Below the pieces are notes generated by a model that had not been told where the DNA came from, searched no databases, and saw only the letters and a program-made list of their open reading frames with translations. Source: Treponema sp. UBA6988 (GTDB lineage Bacteria; Spirochaetota; Spirochaetia; Treponematales; Treponemataceae). From it: 64,000 nt of DNA. The stretch lies in the NCBI GenBank assembly GCA_002448445.1, contig DJYC01000011.1:1-64000 (forward strand). Direction: 5' to 3'. Position 1 is the stretch's first letter, and the number at the start of each line of letters is the position of its first letter. This document shows positions 1 to 7,861 of the stretch, piece by piece. Made by a program: the position numbers and the translations under genes.

Positions 1-1104
1 GAGGACAAGGAATTCTGCGTATTCGTAGGTCCTTCCGGCTGCGGAAAGTCAACGACTCTCCGTATGGTAGCAGGTTTGGAAGATATTTCCGAAGGCGAGC
101 TCTACATCGACGGCGAGTTGATGAACGATGTTCCGCCAAAAGACAGAAATATCGCTATGGTATTCCAGAATTATGCTTTGTATCCGCACATGTCCGTCTA
201 CGACAACATGGCTTTCGGTCTTAAAATCCGCAAAATGGATAAGGCAGAAATCCAGCGCCGCGTAGAAGAGGCTGCAAAGATTCTTGGTTTGTCCATTTAC
301 TTGGACCGCAAACCAAAGGCTCTTTCCGGTGGTCAGCGCCAGCGTGTTGCAGTAGGTCGCGCAATCGTACGCAACCCCAAAGTATTCTTGTTCGACGAAC
401 CGCTGTCCAACTTGGACGCAAAACTCCGCGTTACAATGCGTGGTGAAATCTCTGCCTTGCACCAGAGACTTCAGGCTACAATGATTTATGTTACCCACGA
501 CCAGATCGAAGCTATGACGATGGGTACAAAGATTGTTGTAATGAAAGACGGTCACGTACAGCAGATTGGTGAACCTCTCTACTTGTACAACCACCCGATC
601 AACAAATTTGTTGCAGGATTCATCGGTTCACCGCCAATGAACTTTATGACTGTAACAATCAAGAAAGTTGGTGACAAGATTGTTGCTGACGAGGGAACTT
701 TTGAGCTTACCCCAACTGAAGAGCAGCAGGCAGCCCTTAAGAATTACGTCGGAAAGCAGGTATACTTCGGTATCCGCCCAGAAGACCTTACTTATCAGGC
801 AACACCAGCTGCAGAAAACAACATGCAGATGAAGGTAGTTAACAAGGAACCTCTCGGTGCAGAAACACACTTGTTCTTGCAGTCAAAGGATCAGAGCATT
901 GTTGCTCGTGTTCAGGCTTCAGCAAAGGAATCATTCAAACTTGGAGAAACTGTAAACTTCAAGCCGGATATTACCCGTTGCAAGTTCTTTGTAAAGAACC
1001 CTGAAGACCTTGACGAAGAGCTCAACATCTGCGAAAAGATTGACGCTCCTTGGCTCAAGAATCCGCTTACAGGTGCAGTTGGTTACGACAAGGTACAACA
1101 CTAA
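1..1104 (+). CDS. Sugar-type (MalK/UgpC/MsmX-like) ABC transporter ATP-binding protein, 5' end outside window
   Basis: This is the cytoplasmic ATPase of an ABC importer, probably for sugars or glycerol-phosphate. The frame is open from base 1, so the N-terminus (about 25 residues by comparison with MalK proteins) lies outside the window; 367 residues are visible. Walker [10 protein letters not shown] is at visible residues 10-18. It is followed by a Q-loop ([12 protein letters not shown]), the signature [14 protein letters not shown], Walker [17 protein letters not shown] and the switch-loop THDQIEAMT. The C-terminal third (from about residue 235) looks like the TOBE/OB regulatory region of MalK-type ATPases, containing YFGIRPEDL. 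No permease or binding-protein gene lies downstream, so this may be a shared ATPase like MsmX; that is inference. A strong terminator follows at 1163. Confidence 0.93.
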   Translation, partial: EDKEFCVFVGPSGCGKSTTLRMVAGLEDISEGELYIDGELMNDVPPKDRNIAMVFQNYALYPHMSVYDNMAFGLKIRKMDKAEIQRRVEEAAKILGLSIYLDRKPKALSGGQRQRVAVGRAIVRNPKVFLFDEPLSNLDAKLRVTMRGEISALHQRLQATMIYVTHDQIEAMTMGTKIVVMKDGHVQQIGEPLYLYNHPINKFVAGFIGSPPMNFMTVTIKKVGDKIVADEGTFELTPTEEQQAALKNYVGKQVYFGIRPEDLTYQATPAAENNMQMKVVNKEPLGAETHLFLQSKDQSIVARVQASAKESFKLGETVNFKPDITRCKFFVKNPEDLDEELNICEKIDAPWLKNPLTGAVGYDKVQH

Positions 1105-1162
1105 GTGTTGCTAGCACTAATCTGCATGAACTAAGCTGGCAATCCAACGCCATGCACTAAAG

Positions 1163-1199
1163 CAAAGCCGCCTTGGTTTTTACCGGGGCGGTTTTTTTG
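1163..1199 (+). terminator. Rho-independent terminator after the ABC ATPase gene
   Basis: The GC-rich arms GCCGCC (1167-1172) and GGCGGT (1187-1192) are followed by seven T. It lies 60 nt after the ATPase stop codon and points the same way. Confidence 0.85.
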
Positions 1200-1283
1200 T
1201 TGTTTTTGCAGTGCAAAGCTTCATGTGTTTAGAGGTGCGTGTGTGCGTAGTAGTGGAGGTGGGGAGGGCATTATAGGCACAAA

Positions 1284-1320
1284 TAAAAAAAAGCAGGAAA
1301 ACCGTTTGCGGTAATCCTGC
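1284..1320 (-). terminator. Rho-independent terminator after leuD
   Basis: Read on the minus strand, a stem with outer arms GCAGGA/TCCTGC and inner arms ACCG/CGGT is followed by a run of eight T. It lies just downstream of the leuD stop codon. Confidence 0.9.
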
Positions 1321-1342
1321 CTGATTGCACTGTTTTGATTAA

Positions 1343-1876
1343 TTAGTACTTCTTGTCTGCGTAGCCAATCCAGCCTTCGTTTTCTATGAGGGCCTTTTCA
1401 AAGCCTTCCAGCTTGAAGGGGTAGCTTTTGCTCAGGGAACCGGCAATGAGCTTTACCTTCCACGTACCGTCTTCTTTCTGTTCAATCTTGCACTGGCAGT
1501 CTTTGTCTGCAAAAGTACGGAACATGTCGTCTATGTCCTTTTTGCTCATGTCAAGCGCAAGGAGTCCGCAGTTGTACATGTTCTGCCTGAAGATGCGCGC
1601 AAAGTTCACCGCTATTACGCAGTAAATTCCGTTCACTTCAAGTGCCCACGGGGCATGCTCACGGCTTGAACCGCAGCCAAAGTTTTCACGTGTAATGATA
1701 ACTTTTTTGCCTGCAACGTCACGCTTTGGATTAAAGCCGTCTAGCTTTAAGTCTTCCAACAGGTACGGCTGAAGCGCCTGCTTGGTGTTTTCCGTAAGAT
1801 ACTTTGCCGGAATGATTTCATCAGTGTTGATGTCCGAACGGTCCAAAAAGAGAACGTCTCCGCCAAACTGTTTCAT
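1343..1876 (-). CDS. leuD: 3-isopropylmalate dehydratase small subunit
   Basis: This is the small (swivelling) subunit of isopropylmalate isomerase, which interconverts 2- and 3-isopropylmalate in leucine biosynthesis together with LeuC. The 177-residue protein has the short-form features LDRSDINTDEIIPAKYL near residue 10-27 and NFGCGSSREHAPWAL near residue 65-80, the latter being the substrate-contacting loop of aconitase-family swivel domains. The start is supported by AGAGGA six bases upstream. It follows leuC in the same direction after 160 nt. The short length resembles the archaeal/homoaconitase-like subtype rather than the roughly 200-residue E. coli type, so a related substrate such as citramalate-derived acids is possible. 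No leuA or leuB is in the window. Confidence 0.93.
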   Translation of the reverse strand: MKQFGGDVLFLDRSDINTDEIIPAKYLTENTKQALQPYLLEDLKLDGFNPKRDVAGKKVIITRENFGCGSSREHAPWALEVNGIYCVIAVNFARIFRQNMYNCGLLALDMSKKDIDDMFRTFADKDCQCKIEQKEDGTWKVKLIAGSLSKSYPFKLEGFEKALIENEGWIGYADKKY

Positions 1877-2036
1877 TGCTTTCCTCTTGATTTCTTCTGT
1901 TTTTTTTTGCGGAAGAAAAAACCTCCGCCCATTTCTATTCTAATGCAAGATTTGCCTCTTGTCATTAGAAATTATTGTTATGTTACACTCGGAAGAAGTG
2001 CACCCTGGAAAGATGCAATCCTTCTTTGGCTCTTCC

Positions 2037-3323
2037 TTAGCCCTTGTAAAGCTCGGAATTTGTGATTGTTCCTGCTATTGCAGTTGCTGCTGCCGTTGCA
2101 GGGCTCATCAAGTGAACCATACCGCCTTTTCCCATGCGTCCGTTAAAGTTGCGGTTTGTTGTGGAAGCGCAAACTTCGCCCTCTGCAAGTACGCCGTTGC
2201 TCATGCCAAGACAAGCACCGCAGGTTGGGTTTGTTACGCAGAAGCCAGCGTCCATAAAGATGCCCAAAAGGCCTTCGTCCATAGCATCCTTGTAGATTTT
2301 TGGTGTAGCGGGGGAAACGATGCCCCTTACGCCTGCCGCAAGGTGGTGTCCCTTAAGGATTTGTGCTGCAACGCGCAAGTCGCTCAGGCGTCCGTTTGTG
2401 CAGCTTCCAATGTAAACCTGGTCAACCTTTGTTCCCTTCATTTCGGAAACTTTCTTAATCTGGTCTGGCTTGTAGTTGATTGTGCAGACAGGTTCCAGGT
2501 TGGAAAGGTCAAAGGTGTAGACTTTTTCGTAAGTTGCATCTTCGTCGTCAACCCACTTGCTGTATTCCTTGAGAGCCTCTTCCTTTGAAGCGAATTCATC
2601 CTTGATGAATGGCCACAGGTATTCAACAGTCGTCATGTCCGGGAAGCAAATGCCGCTTGTGGCACCGGCTTCAACCGCCATGTTGCAGATTGTCATCCTT
2701 TCTTCCATGCTGAATTTGTCTACTACTGGGCCTGTAAATTCAGCAACGCAGTTTGTTGCTCCGTTTACGCCAATCTCTCCGATAAGGAAAAGAATTACGT
2801 CCTTTGCATATACGCCAGGCTTTAATGTTCCGTTCAAGACGAACTTGAGTGCCTTTGGCTCGCGGAAAGAGCATACTCCCTTTAAGATTCCAACTTCAAG
2901 GTCTGTAGTTCCAACGCCTGCCGCAAAAGCACCGAATGCTCCGTGTGTGCAAGTGTGGCTGTCTCCCATGATTACTGTGTAACCGGGGCGGACATATCCT
3001 TTTTCCGGGAAGATTGCGTGGCATACGCCGTTAGCGCCAATGTCAAAAAAGTCCTTGATATTGTTGCGGCCAGCCCAGTCGCGGAGGATTTTTTCCTGCA
3101 TTGCGCACTTTGAATCCTTTGCGGGTGTTACATGGTCAATTACCGCCTTGATTTTTGTCGGGTCAAAAACACGGTCCTTGCCGCGCTCAATAAGGTCGTT
3201 GATTGCGATGGGTGTTGTAATTTCATGGCAGAAAACCCTGTCAAGCTTTAAGATGTTGGTGCCTTCAAAAGGCTTGTCAACCAAATGGGCTTCAAAAATT
3301 TTCTGAGCTATTGTCTTTCCCAT
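2037..3323 (-). CDS. leuC: 3-isopropylmalate dehydratase large subunit
   Basis: This is the large, 4Fe-4S-carrying subunit of isopropylmalate isomerase and the partner of LeuD. The cluster ligands are visible as the cysteine of YIGSCTNGR (about residue 300) and the CxxC of PTCGACLG (about residues 360-363). The loop GDSHTCTHGAFGA near residue 120 is typical of aconitase-family large subunits. At 428 residues it is the compact homoaconitase-like form rather than the roughly 466-residue E. coli form. Two ATGs are possible, at 3329 and 3323; the second is preferred because AGAGG lies 7-8 bases before it but only 1-2 bases before the first. A consensus promoter is at 3358-3386. Confidence 0.94.
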   Translation of the reverse strand: MGKTIAQKIFEAHLVDKPFEGTNILKLDRVFCHEITTPIAINDLIERGKDRVFDPTKIKAVIDHVTPAKDSKCAMQEKILRDWAGRNNIKDFFDIGANGVCHAIFPEKGYVRPGYTVIMGDSHTCTHGAFGAFAAGVGTTDLEVGILKGVCSFREPKALKFVLNGTLKPGVYAKDVILFLIGEIGVNGATNCVAEFTGPVVDKFSMEERMTICNMAVEAGATSGICFPDMTTVEYLWPFIKDEFASKEEALKEYSKWVDDEDATYEKVYTFDLSNLEPVCTINYKPDQIKKVSEMKGTKVDQVYIGSCTNGRLSDLRVAAQILKGHHLAAGVRGIVSPATPKIYKDAMDEGLLGIFMDAGFCVTNPTCGACLGMSNGVLAEGEVCASTTNRNFNGRMGKGGMVHLMSPATAAATAIAGTITNSELYKG

Positions 3324-3357
3324 ATTCATACCTCTGATTGAATTTTACTTTTACTAA

Positions 3358-3386
3358 AGTATATTCAGTATTGTTAAATATTTCAA
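3358..3386 (-). promoter_or_regulatory. Predicted sigma70-type promoter of leuCD
   Basis: On the minus strand TTGAAA (3386-3381), a 17-nt spacer and TATACT (3363-3358) give a leader of about 28 nt before the leuC start at 3323. Confidence 0.7.
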
Positions 3387-3412
3387 GTGGTCGGAGAAAA
3401 AATCCATGTGAA

Positions 3413-4357
3413 TCAGCTTACCACGTTCTGGGGTTTTCCTTCTATAAAACAGCGCAGGTTTTCTATGACTATGTTAAGAAGCCTCTGCCTTGTTTCTGTA
3501 GCTGCCCAGGCGATGTGGGGAGTTATAAGGCAGTTCTTTGCGCCAAGAAGGGGATTGTCCTTTGCCATGGGCTCTTCGCTAACCGTGTCTGCGGCATATC
3601 CAGCAATTCTTCCGGAATCCAGGGCTTTTCGCATGTCCGCTTCGTTTACAAAGCCACCTCTTGCCGTATTTATTAAGTAGGCTGTGGGCTTCATTAAGGC
3701 AATGGTTTCCTTGTTGATTATACCCTTTGTTTTTTCCGTAAGAGGTGCGTGGAGCGAAAGAAAATCGGATTCCTTAAGGAGGGTCTCAAAGTCTACAGGA
3801 TGCTCTATCTCTGCCTTTGGGGTCCTTGTGCATGCAATTACCTTCATTCCAAAGGCCTTTCCAATTGAAGCTACGCGGCTTCCTATGTGCCCGTAGCCAA
3901 AAATGCCTAATGTCTTGCCTTCAAGTTCTGTAAGCGGGGCCTTCCAGTAGCAAAAGTTTGGAGCCTTGCACCAGTCTCCGGCCATAACGCTGTCTGAGTG
4001 CATTTTTGTGTGGCATGCAAATTCCGTGATGAATGCAAATGTAAGCTGGGCAACACCCGCAGTGGAATAAGAGGGCACATTTGTTACCGTAACTCCGTGG
4101 CGGCGGCAGGCTTCCATGTCTATTACATTGTAGCCAGTAGCCTGAACACCGATGTAGCGCAGTGAAGGGCAGGCAGCAAGGACGCTTTCAGTTATGTTGA
4201 TTTTATTAAGCAAAATGGCGTCACTGTCCGCAATGCGTTCAATTACAAGTTCACTTGGAGTGCGGTCGTAAACCTTAAGCTCGCCAAATTCTTCCAATGG
4301 CTTCCAGGAAAGGTCGCCCGGGTTGAGTGCGTGTCCATCTAATATTGTAATTTTCAT
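3413..4357 (-). CDS. NAD-dependent D-2-hydroxyacid dehydrogenase (glycerate dehydrogenase-like)
   Basis: This cytoplasmic oxidoreductase reduces a 2-oxoacid, most likely hydroxypyruvate, to the D-2-hydroxyacid with NADH. The 314-residue protein has the family layout: a split substrate domain around a Rossmann domain. The nucleotide motif GIFGYGHIGSR is near residue 150. The catalytic triad residues are visible as Arg in NTARGGFVNE (about 234), Glu in DTVSEEP (about 262) and His in ITPHIAWA (about 284). Family members use glycerate, formate, lactate or phosphoglycerate; the short form without a C-terminal ACT domain argues against a regulated SerA. It begins 21 nt after the small HMA-like gene, with which it probably shares a promoter. 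The ribosome binding site is weak. Confidence 0.88.
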   Translation of the reverse strand: MKITILDGHALNPGDLSWKPLEEFGELKVYDRTPSELVIERIADSDAILLNKINITESVLAACPSLRYIGVQATGYNVIDMEACRRHGVTVTNVPSYSTAGVAQLTFAFITEFACHTKMHSDSVMAGDWCKAPNFCYWKAPLTELEGKTLGIFGYGHIGSRVASIGKAFGMKVIACTRTPKAEIEHPVDFETLLKESDFLSLHAPLTEKTKGIINKETIALMKPTAYLINTARGGFVNEADMRKALDSGRIAGYAADTVSEEPMAKDNPLLGAKNCLITPHIAWAATETRQRLLNIVIENLRCFIEGKPQNVVS

Positions 4358-4378
4358 ATTTATTTAGTCTTAAATTAT

Positions 4379-4588
4379 TTAACCTACAACCGTTACGCCA
4401 ACAGAACCGATGGCAGCGTTGATTGCATCCTCAATACCAGCTGTAGCTTCGTCAAAGTCTACGCAAACCTGGCATTTCATTGCGCTGGAAACTACATTTG
4501 TAACACCTGCAACGGCTTTTACCGCTGCGTCAACTTTTCCGGCTGCTGCATCATCATCCATTCCGACAACATATATCTTCTTCTGCAT
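4379..4588 (-). CDS. Small HMA-fold-like protein lacking the usual metal-binding loop
   Basis: A 69-residue protein whose pattern resembles the heavy-metal-associated (ferredoxin-like beta-alpha-beta-beta-alpha-beta) domain: KIYVVGM, an Ala/Val-rich helix, GVTNVVSS, VCVDFDEA, a second helix and VTVVG. The usual GMxCxxC metal loop after strand 1 reads GMDDDAAAG, so the canonical Cys pair is absent. The only cysteines are a CxxC (KCQVC) near residues 39-42, at the strand 2-3 turn. It may bind metal differently or act as a small scaffold; the function is unknown. It is the first gene of a probable two-gene unit with the dehydrogenase, has a TAGGAG ribosome binding site and a consensus promoter. 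Confidence 0.7.
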   Translation of the reverse strand: MQKKIYVVGMDDDAAAGKVDAAVKAVAGVTNVVSSAMKCQVCVDFDEATAGIEDAINAAIGSVGVTVVG

Positions 4589-4611
4589 GGCTAACTCCTA
4601 CTTGTTTTTTT

Positions 4612-4640
4612 ATTATAATGGGTAGAGGTAAAATATGCAA
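4612..4640 (-). promoter_or_regulatory. Predicted sigma70-type promoter of the HMA-like gene
   Basis: On the minus strand TTGCAT (4640-4635), a 17-nt spacer and TATAAT (4617-4612) lie 24 nt before the ATG at 4588. This is a normal leadered arrangement. Confidence 0.75.
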
Positions 4641-4680
4641 TATGAAAAATGGAATAATTTCAAAAGGGTTACAAATTTTG

Positions 4681-5703
4681 CTAATTTGCCAGTGAATTTC
4701 CCAGCTGACCGCATGCTCCGTTGATTCCAGAGCCCCTACGAATTCTTAAATTTACATTAATATGTGCGTTTTCAAGCATTTCCTTGAATTTATAGCATTC
4801 ACTGTTTGTAGGAGTAGTAAAGTCAAGTCCTTCAACCGGGTTCCAGGGGATAAGGTTTATGTAAACGTCAAGCCCTGATGCAAACTCAATCATCTGCTGG
4901 GCACTTTCACGGCCTGTGTTAACACCGGAAAGCAGGGCTGCCTCCAAAGTTACGCGCTTGCCTGTCTTTTTTATATAGTAGGAAATTGCTTCTTTTAGGT
5001 CCAGAAGGGGATTGCCCTTTGCAACAGGCATAAGTTCTTCCCTAAGTTTGCTGTCGGCAGTTGTAAGGGATATGGCAAGCCTTATTTTAGAGCCAGAATC
5101 TGCTAGCTCACGGATACCTTTTACAAGTCCGCATGTGCTCAAGGTGATTCTTCTGGAACTTAGGGCACGGCCATTCGGGTCTGTAAGAATTTCAACCGCC
5201 TTTTGTATTGATTTAAGGTTTTGTAAAGGTTCACCCATACCCATAAAGACTATGTTGTCCAGTTTTCCGGCTTCTTTTTCAAGAAAAAAGAATTCCTCTA
5301 CGATTTCTGCCGCGGTAAGGTTCCTGCCAAGCCCAAGGGTTCCCGTCTTGCAAAAAAGACAGCCCATTGCACATCCGGCCTGGCAGCTTACGCATGCAGT
5401 TTTTCTTCCTTCCCTGTCCGTTAGCAGGACGGTTTCTACGGCGCGTGAATCTTCCAGTATAATTTGAAGCTTTATGGTTCCGTCTGAATCTCGCAAGACT
5501 TTCCCAACTTTTGACGAACGAAGGACAGCTTTTTCGTTTAGCAATGCAATAGTGGCTTTGTCCAGGTTCTTCATCTCTTCAAAAGAGGATACACCTTTTG
5601 CAATCCAGCCAAAAATCTGTTTGCCCCTAAAAGATGGAGAGATAGCTAAATTTTCGCAAATTTCCTGCGGATTCAAACCGCAAACGGCAATTTTTCCGGC
5701 CAT
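4681..5703 (-). CDS. rlmN: Dual-specificity 23S rRNA/tRNA adenine-C2 methyltransferase
   Basis: RlmN is a radical-SAM enzyme that methylates C2 of A2503 in 23S rRNA and, in many bacteria, A37 of some tRNAs. The radical-SAM cluster motif CxxxCxxC is visible as CAMGCLFC near residue 112. The SAM-contacting stretch FMGMGEPLQN follows at about residue 152. The methyl-carrying C-terminal cysteine fits GINGACGQLG near residue 330, and the partner cysteine fits CVSCQAGC just before the cluster motif. The length of 340 residues is usual. It starts 6 nt after the TPR gene without a clear ribosome binding site, suggesting coupling to upstream translation. Confidence 0.95.
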   Translation of the reverse strand: MAGKIAVCGLNPQEICENLAISPSFRGKQIFGWIAKGVSSFEEMKNLDKATIALLNEKAVLRSSKVGKVLRDSDGTIKLQIILEDSRAVETVLLTDREGRKTACVSCQAGCAMGCLFCKTGTLGLGRNLTAAEIVEEFFFLEKEAGKLDNIVFMGMGEPLQNLKSIQKAVEILTDPNGRALSSRRITLSTCGLVKGIRELADSGSKIRLAISLTTADSKLREELMPVAKGNPLLDLKEAISYYIKKTGKRVTLEAALLSGVNTGRESAQQMIEFASGLDVYINLIPWNPVEGLDFTTPTNSECYKFKEMLENAHINVNLRIRRGSGINGACGQLGNSLAN

Positions 5704-5709
5704 TTTGTA

Positions 5710-6876
5710 TTAGAAATGGTTGCCTTCAAGCTTGTCCAGCATTTCGTTTACAGCCTGGCTTCTTATTCCGTATTTCTGGAAAGAGGTGAGCACGTCTATA
5801 GCTTTCTGCTTTTGGTTCATCTTAACATAGCAGTCGGCAAGGTCTATGTAGAGCCTGTAATTCTTTTCGTCGTTGCGGATAAGGCTGGAAAGACGTTCCA
5901 CTGCCTCTTCGTATTTTCCTTCTCCCTTGCAGATAAGGGCAAGACCAAGTGCCGCATAAATGTCAAAGTCAATGTCCATGGCACGGTTGTAGTATTCGGT
6001 TGCAGTCTTGTAGTCACCGGTATTCCTGTAGGCATCGCCTGCGCGGGTAAGGATTACCTTGTTGTTTGCGTCCATCTCCAGAATCTTGTTCCAGTATTCA
6101 ATGGATCTGAACTGCTGGTTAAGTCCGCGGTAGCAGTCAGCAAGGCCAAAAAGGGCATAGAAATTCTTTGGATCCATTTCCAGGGCACGCTCAAAATATG
6201 TAAGTCCCTGGTCAAAGGTCTTTAGCTTGCGGTGGCAGTTTCCAATAGAAGTAAGGACGCGGATGTCCACGTTCTGGGGGTTCACCTCCAGCATCTTTGT
6301 CCAGTAGTAGAGGGCATCCTTGTATTCCTTAAAGTCGTAGTGCAGGTGTCCAAGTCCTATAAGCGCATAGGCATTGTTCTCTTCCATGTCAAGAACCTGC
6401 AGGTAGAGCTGCTTTGACTTCTTGAAGTCATGAATTTTGCGGTAAGCATCTGCAACACGGGTCAGGACGGTAATGTTGCGGTCATCGTGAACAAGATACT
6501 GCTCCCAGATGTCTATAGCCTTAAGGAACTGGTTAAGGGCTTTGTAGCAGTCAGCAAGGCCAAAAAGGGCATAGTTGTTTCCGGGATGGTAGGAAAGGCA
6601 CTTTGAATAGAAATCAACTGCTTCCTTGAAGTTTCCACGCTTTCTCTCGCAGTCACCAAGTCCTACAAGGGCATAATTGTTGTTGTCTTCTATATTAAGT
6701 ATTTCCTTGAACGAATCTATTGCATAATTGATTTTATTCTCTTTTAGGAAGGAATATCCCTTTTTTGACAATTCGCTTATTTCCTTTGAGATTCCATCTT
6801 CAGGAATGATAAGGGAAGGGTCTGTTGAGCCGTCATCAAAATCGGGTACTTCCATATTCATCTTTTTTACATCCAT
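5710..6876 (-). CDS. TPR-repeat protein
   Basis: A 388-residue protein built almost wholly of tetratricopeptide repeats from about residue 30 to the end, roughly ten copies. Each carries the small residues typical of TPR helices (repeated YALFGLADCY-like and YALIGLGHLH-like segments). There is no signal peptide or membrane helix, so it is probably a cytoplasmic interaction scaffold; partners are unknown. Its ribosome binding site GAGGAG lies inside the end of the upstream 114-residue gene, and rlmN follows 6 nt downstream, so the three genes are probably one transcript from the promoter at 7256. Similar TPR proteins are common in treponemes, but I cannot assign a precise role. Confidence 0.85.
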   Translation of the reverse strand: MDVKKMNMEVPDFDDGSTDPSLIIPEDGISKEISELSKKGYSFLKENKINYAIDSFKEILNIEDNNNYALVGLGDCERKRGNFKEAVDFYSKCLSYHPGNNYALFGLADCYKALNQFLKAIDIWEQYLVHDDRNITVLTRVADAYRKIHDFKKSKQLYLQVLDMEENNAYALIGLGHLHYDFKEYKDALYYWTKMLEVNPQNVDIRVLTSIGNCHRKLKTFDQGLTYFERALEMDPKNFYALFGLADCYRGLNQQFRSIEYWNKILEMDANNKVILTRAGDAYRNTGDYKTATEYYNRAMDIDFDIYAALGLALICKGEGKYEEAVERLSSLIRNDEKNYRLYIDLADCYVKMNQKQKAIDVLTSFQKYGIRSQAVNEMLDKLEGNHF

Positions 6877-6882
6877 AACTTT

Positions 6883-7227
6883 TTACTCCTCGTCTTTCAG
6901 CATCATCGAAACCAAACCTGACATTTTTTCTATCAGCGGACCGGACTTTCTTTTGTTGTGAGCCAACAGATACATTCTAAGCGCCTTTAGCCACTCATTT
7001 TTTTTGGCATAAGCATCTCCAACACGCGTAAGCCCGTCTGAATATCCGGTTGTAATGAATATTCTTTCCGCCATGTCAATCCGGCCTTCGTTGAACAGGG
7101 CGTTTGCCTTGCGGTTTAAGGCGACTTTTTGCTGGTCATTCAGGTCTTGCACAGGATTGTCAGTGACCTTTATGAATCCTTGAGAGCCTTGCTTGCTTTC
7201 GATTTGTTTTTTTAAATCATCTGTCAT
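6883..7227 (-). CDS. Conserved hypothetical protein with TPR-like helices
   Basis: A 114-residue, charged, probably cytoplasmic protein not assignable to a named family by eye. The central part (KANALFNEGRIDMAERIF, then GLTRVGDAYAKKNEWLKALRMYL) looks like two degenerate TPR helix pairs. It may therefore work with the TPR protein encoded 6 nt downstream. It is the first gene of a predicted three-gene unit (this gene, the TPR gene, rlmN) and has a good promoter. Confidence 0.75.
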   Translation of the reverse strand: MTDDLKKQIESKQGSQGFIKVTDNPVQDLNDQQKVALNRKANALFNEGRIDMAERIFITTGYSDGLTRVGDAYAKKNEWLKALRMYLLAHNKRKSGPLIEKMSGLVSMMLKDEE

Positions 7228-7255
7228 TAAATATCCCTACAACAGTGCTAAGTTA

Positions 7256-7283
7256 ATTTTACCCTGTTATTTTTATTTGTCAA
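7256..7283 (-). promoter_or_regulatory. Predicted sigma70-type promoter of the TPR-rlmN unit
   Basis: On the minus strand TTGACA (7283-7278), a 16-nt spacer and TAAAAT (7261-7256) lie 28 nt before the ATG at 7227. The -35 box overlaps the stop codon of rsmD. Confidence 0.7.
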
Positions 7284-7852
7284 GTTTCTATTGTTGATTT
7301 ATTATTAATTTTTCTAAAAAAATCAACATTTGAGCGGCCGTAGACCCTGTGATCGGCCCTGGAAAGTTCCCCAATCTCTTCCGGAAGCGGGTCTTCATGT
7401 GGATAATGGATTATCGCAGTCCCACCTTCATTCAGCAAATTCCTTGAACTTATTGTTTCTATAAGTTCCCGGCGGAATTTGTAGGGGAAGGGCGGATCCA
7501 AAAAGATGTAGTCGTAGCTTTTCTTGCACCTTTTAAGGAAAAGCTCCACCGCCATAAAGTGGCAGTCAATGCGGACACCAGCTTCTTCTGCCATGGCAAC
7601 GTTTGATATTACAATCTTTGCCTTAGATTTATCCATCTCGCAGAGCGAAACTTCCGCTGCTCCGTGAGAAACAGCCTCCAGTGCAATGGTACCAGAGCCG
7701 CTAAAGAGGTCAAGGAAGGACTTTCCCGCAAGCTTCGTGCCCAGTATGTTGAACACGGACTCCCGCATCTTGTCCATAGCCGGCCTTATTGCCATTTTTC
7801 CGTCCGGCACCTGAGTATGTCTTCCTTTTAGTATTCCGCCGGTAATGCGCAT
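7280..7852 (-). CDS. rsmD: 16S rRNA (guanine966-N2)-methyltransferase
   Basis: RsmD methylates G966 of 16S rRNA in the assembled small subunit using SAM. The 190-residue Rossmann-fold protein has the family N-terminus (ITGGILKGR), the SAM-binding segment LDLFSGSGTIALEA near residue 47-60, and the catalytic motif DPPF near residue 119 in YIFLDPPFPYK. It begins 9 nt after the ankyrin gene and so may be read from the ankyrin promoter. Confidence 0.93.
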   Translation of the reverse strand: MRITGGILKGRHTQVPDGKMAIRPAMDKMRESVFNILGTKLAGKSFLDLFSGSGTIALEAVSHGAAEVSLCEMDKSKAKIVISNVAMAEEAGVRIDCHFMAVELFLKRCKKSYDYIFLDPPFPYKFRRELIETISSRNLLNEGGTAIIHYPHEDPLPEEIGELSRADHRVYGRSNVDFFRKINNKSTIET

Positions 7853-7861
7853 CAGCAGGTC

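Noticed and set aside
1904..1929. Hairpin GCGGAAG/CCTCCGC between leuC and leuD as a terminator
   Set aside because: On the coding strand it is followed by A residues rather than T, so it is not a standard terminator; it might be an RNA-processing or stability hairpin.
1959..2588. 209-residue plus-strand frame opposite leuC
   Set aside because: Cys/Ser-rich shadow frame antisense to a well-conserved gene, with no supporting signals.
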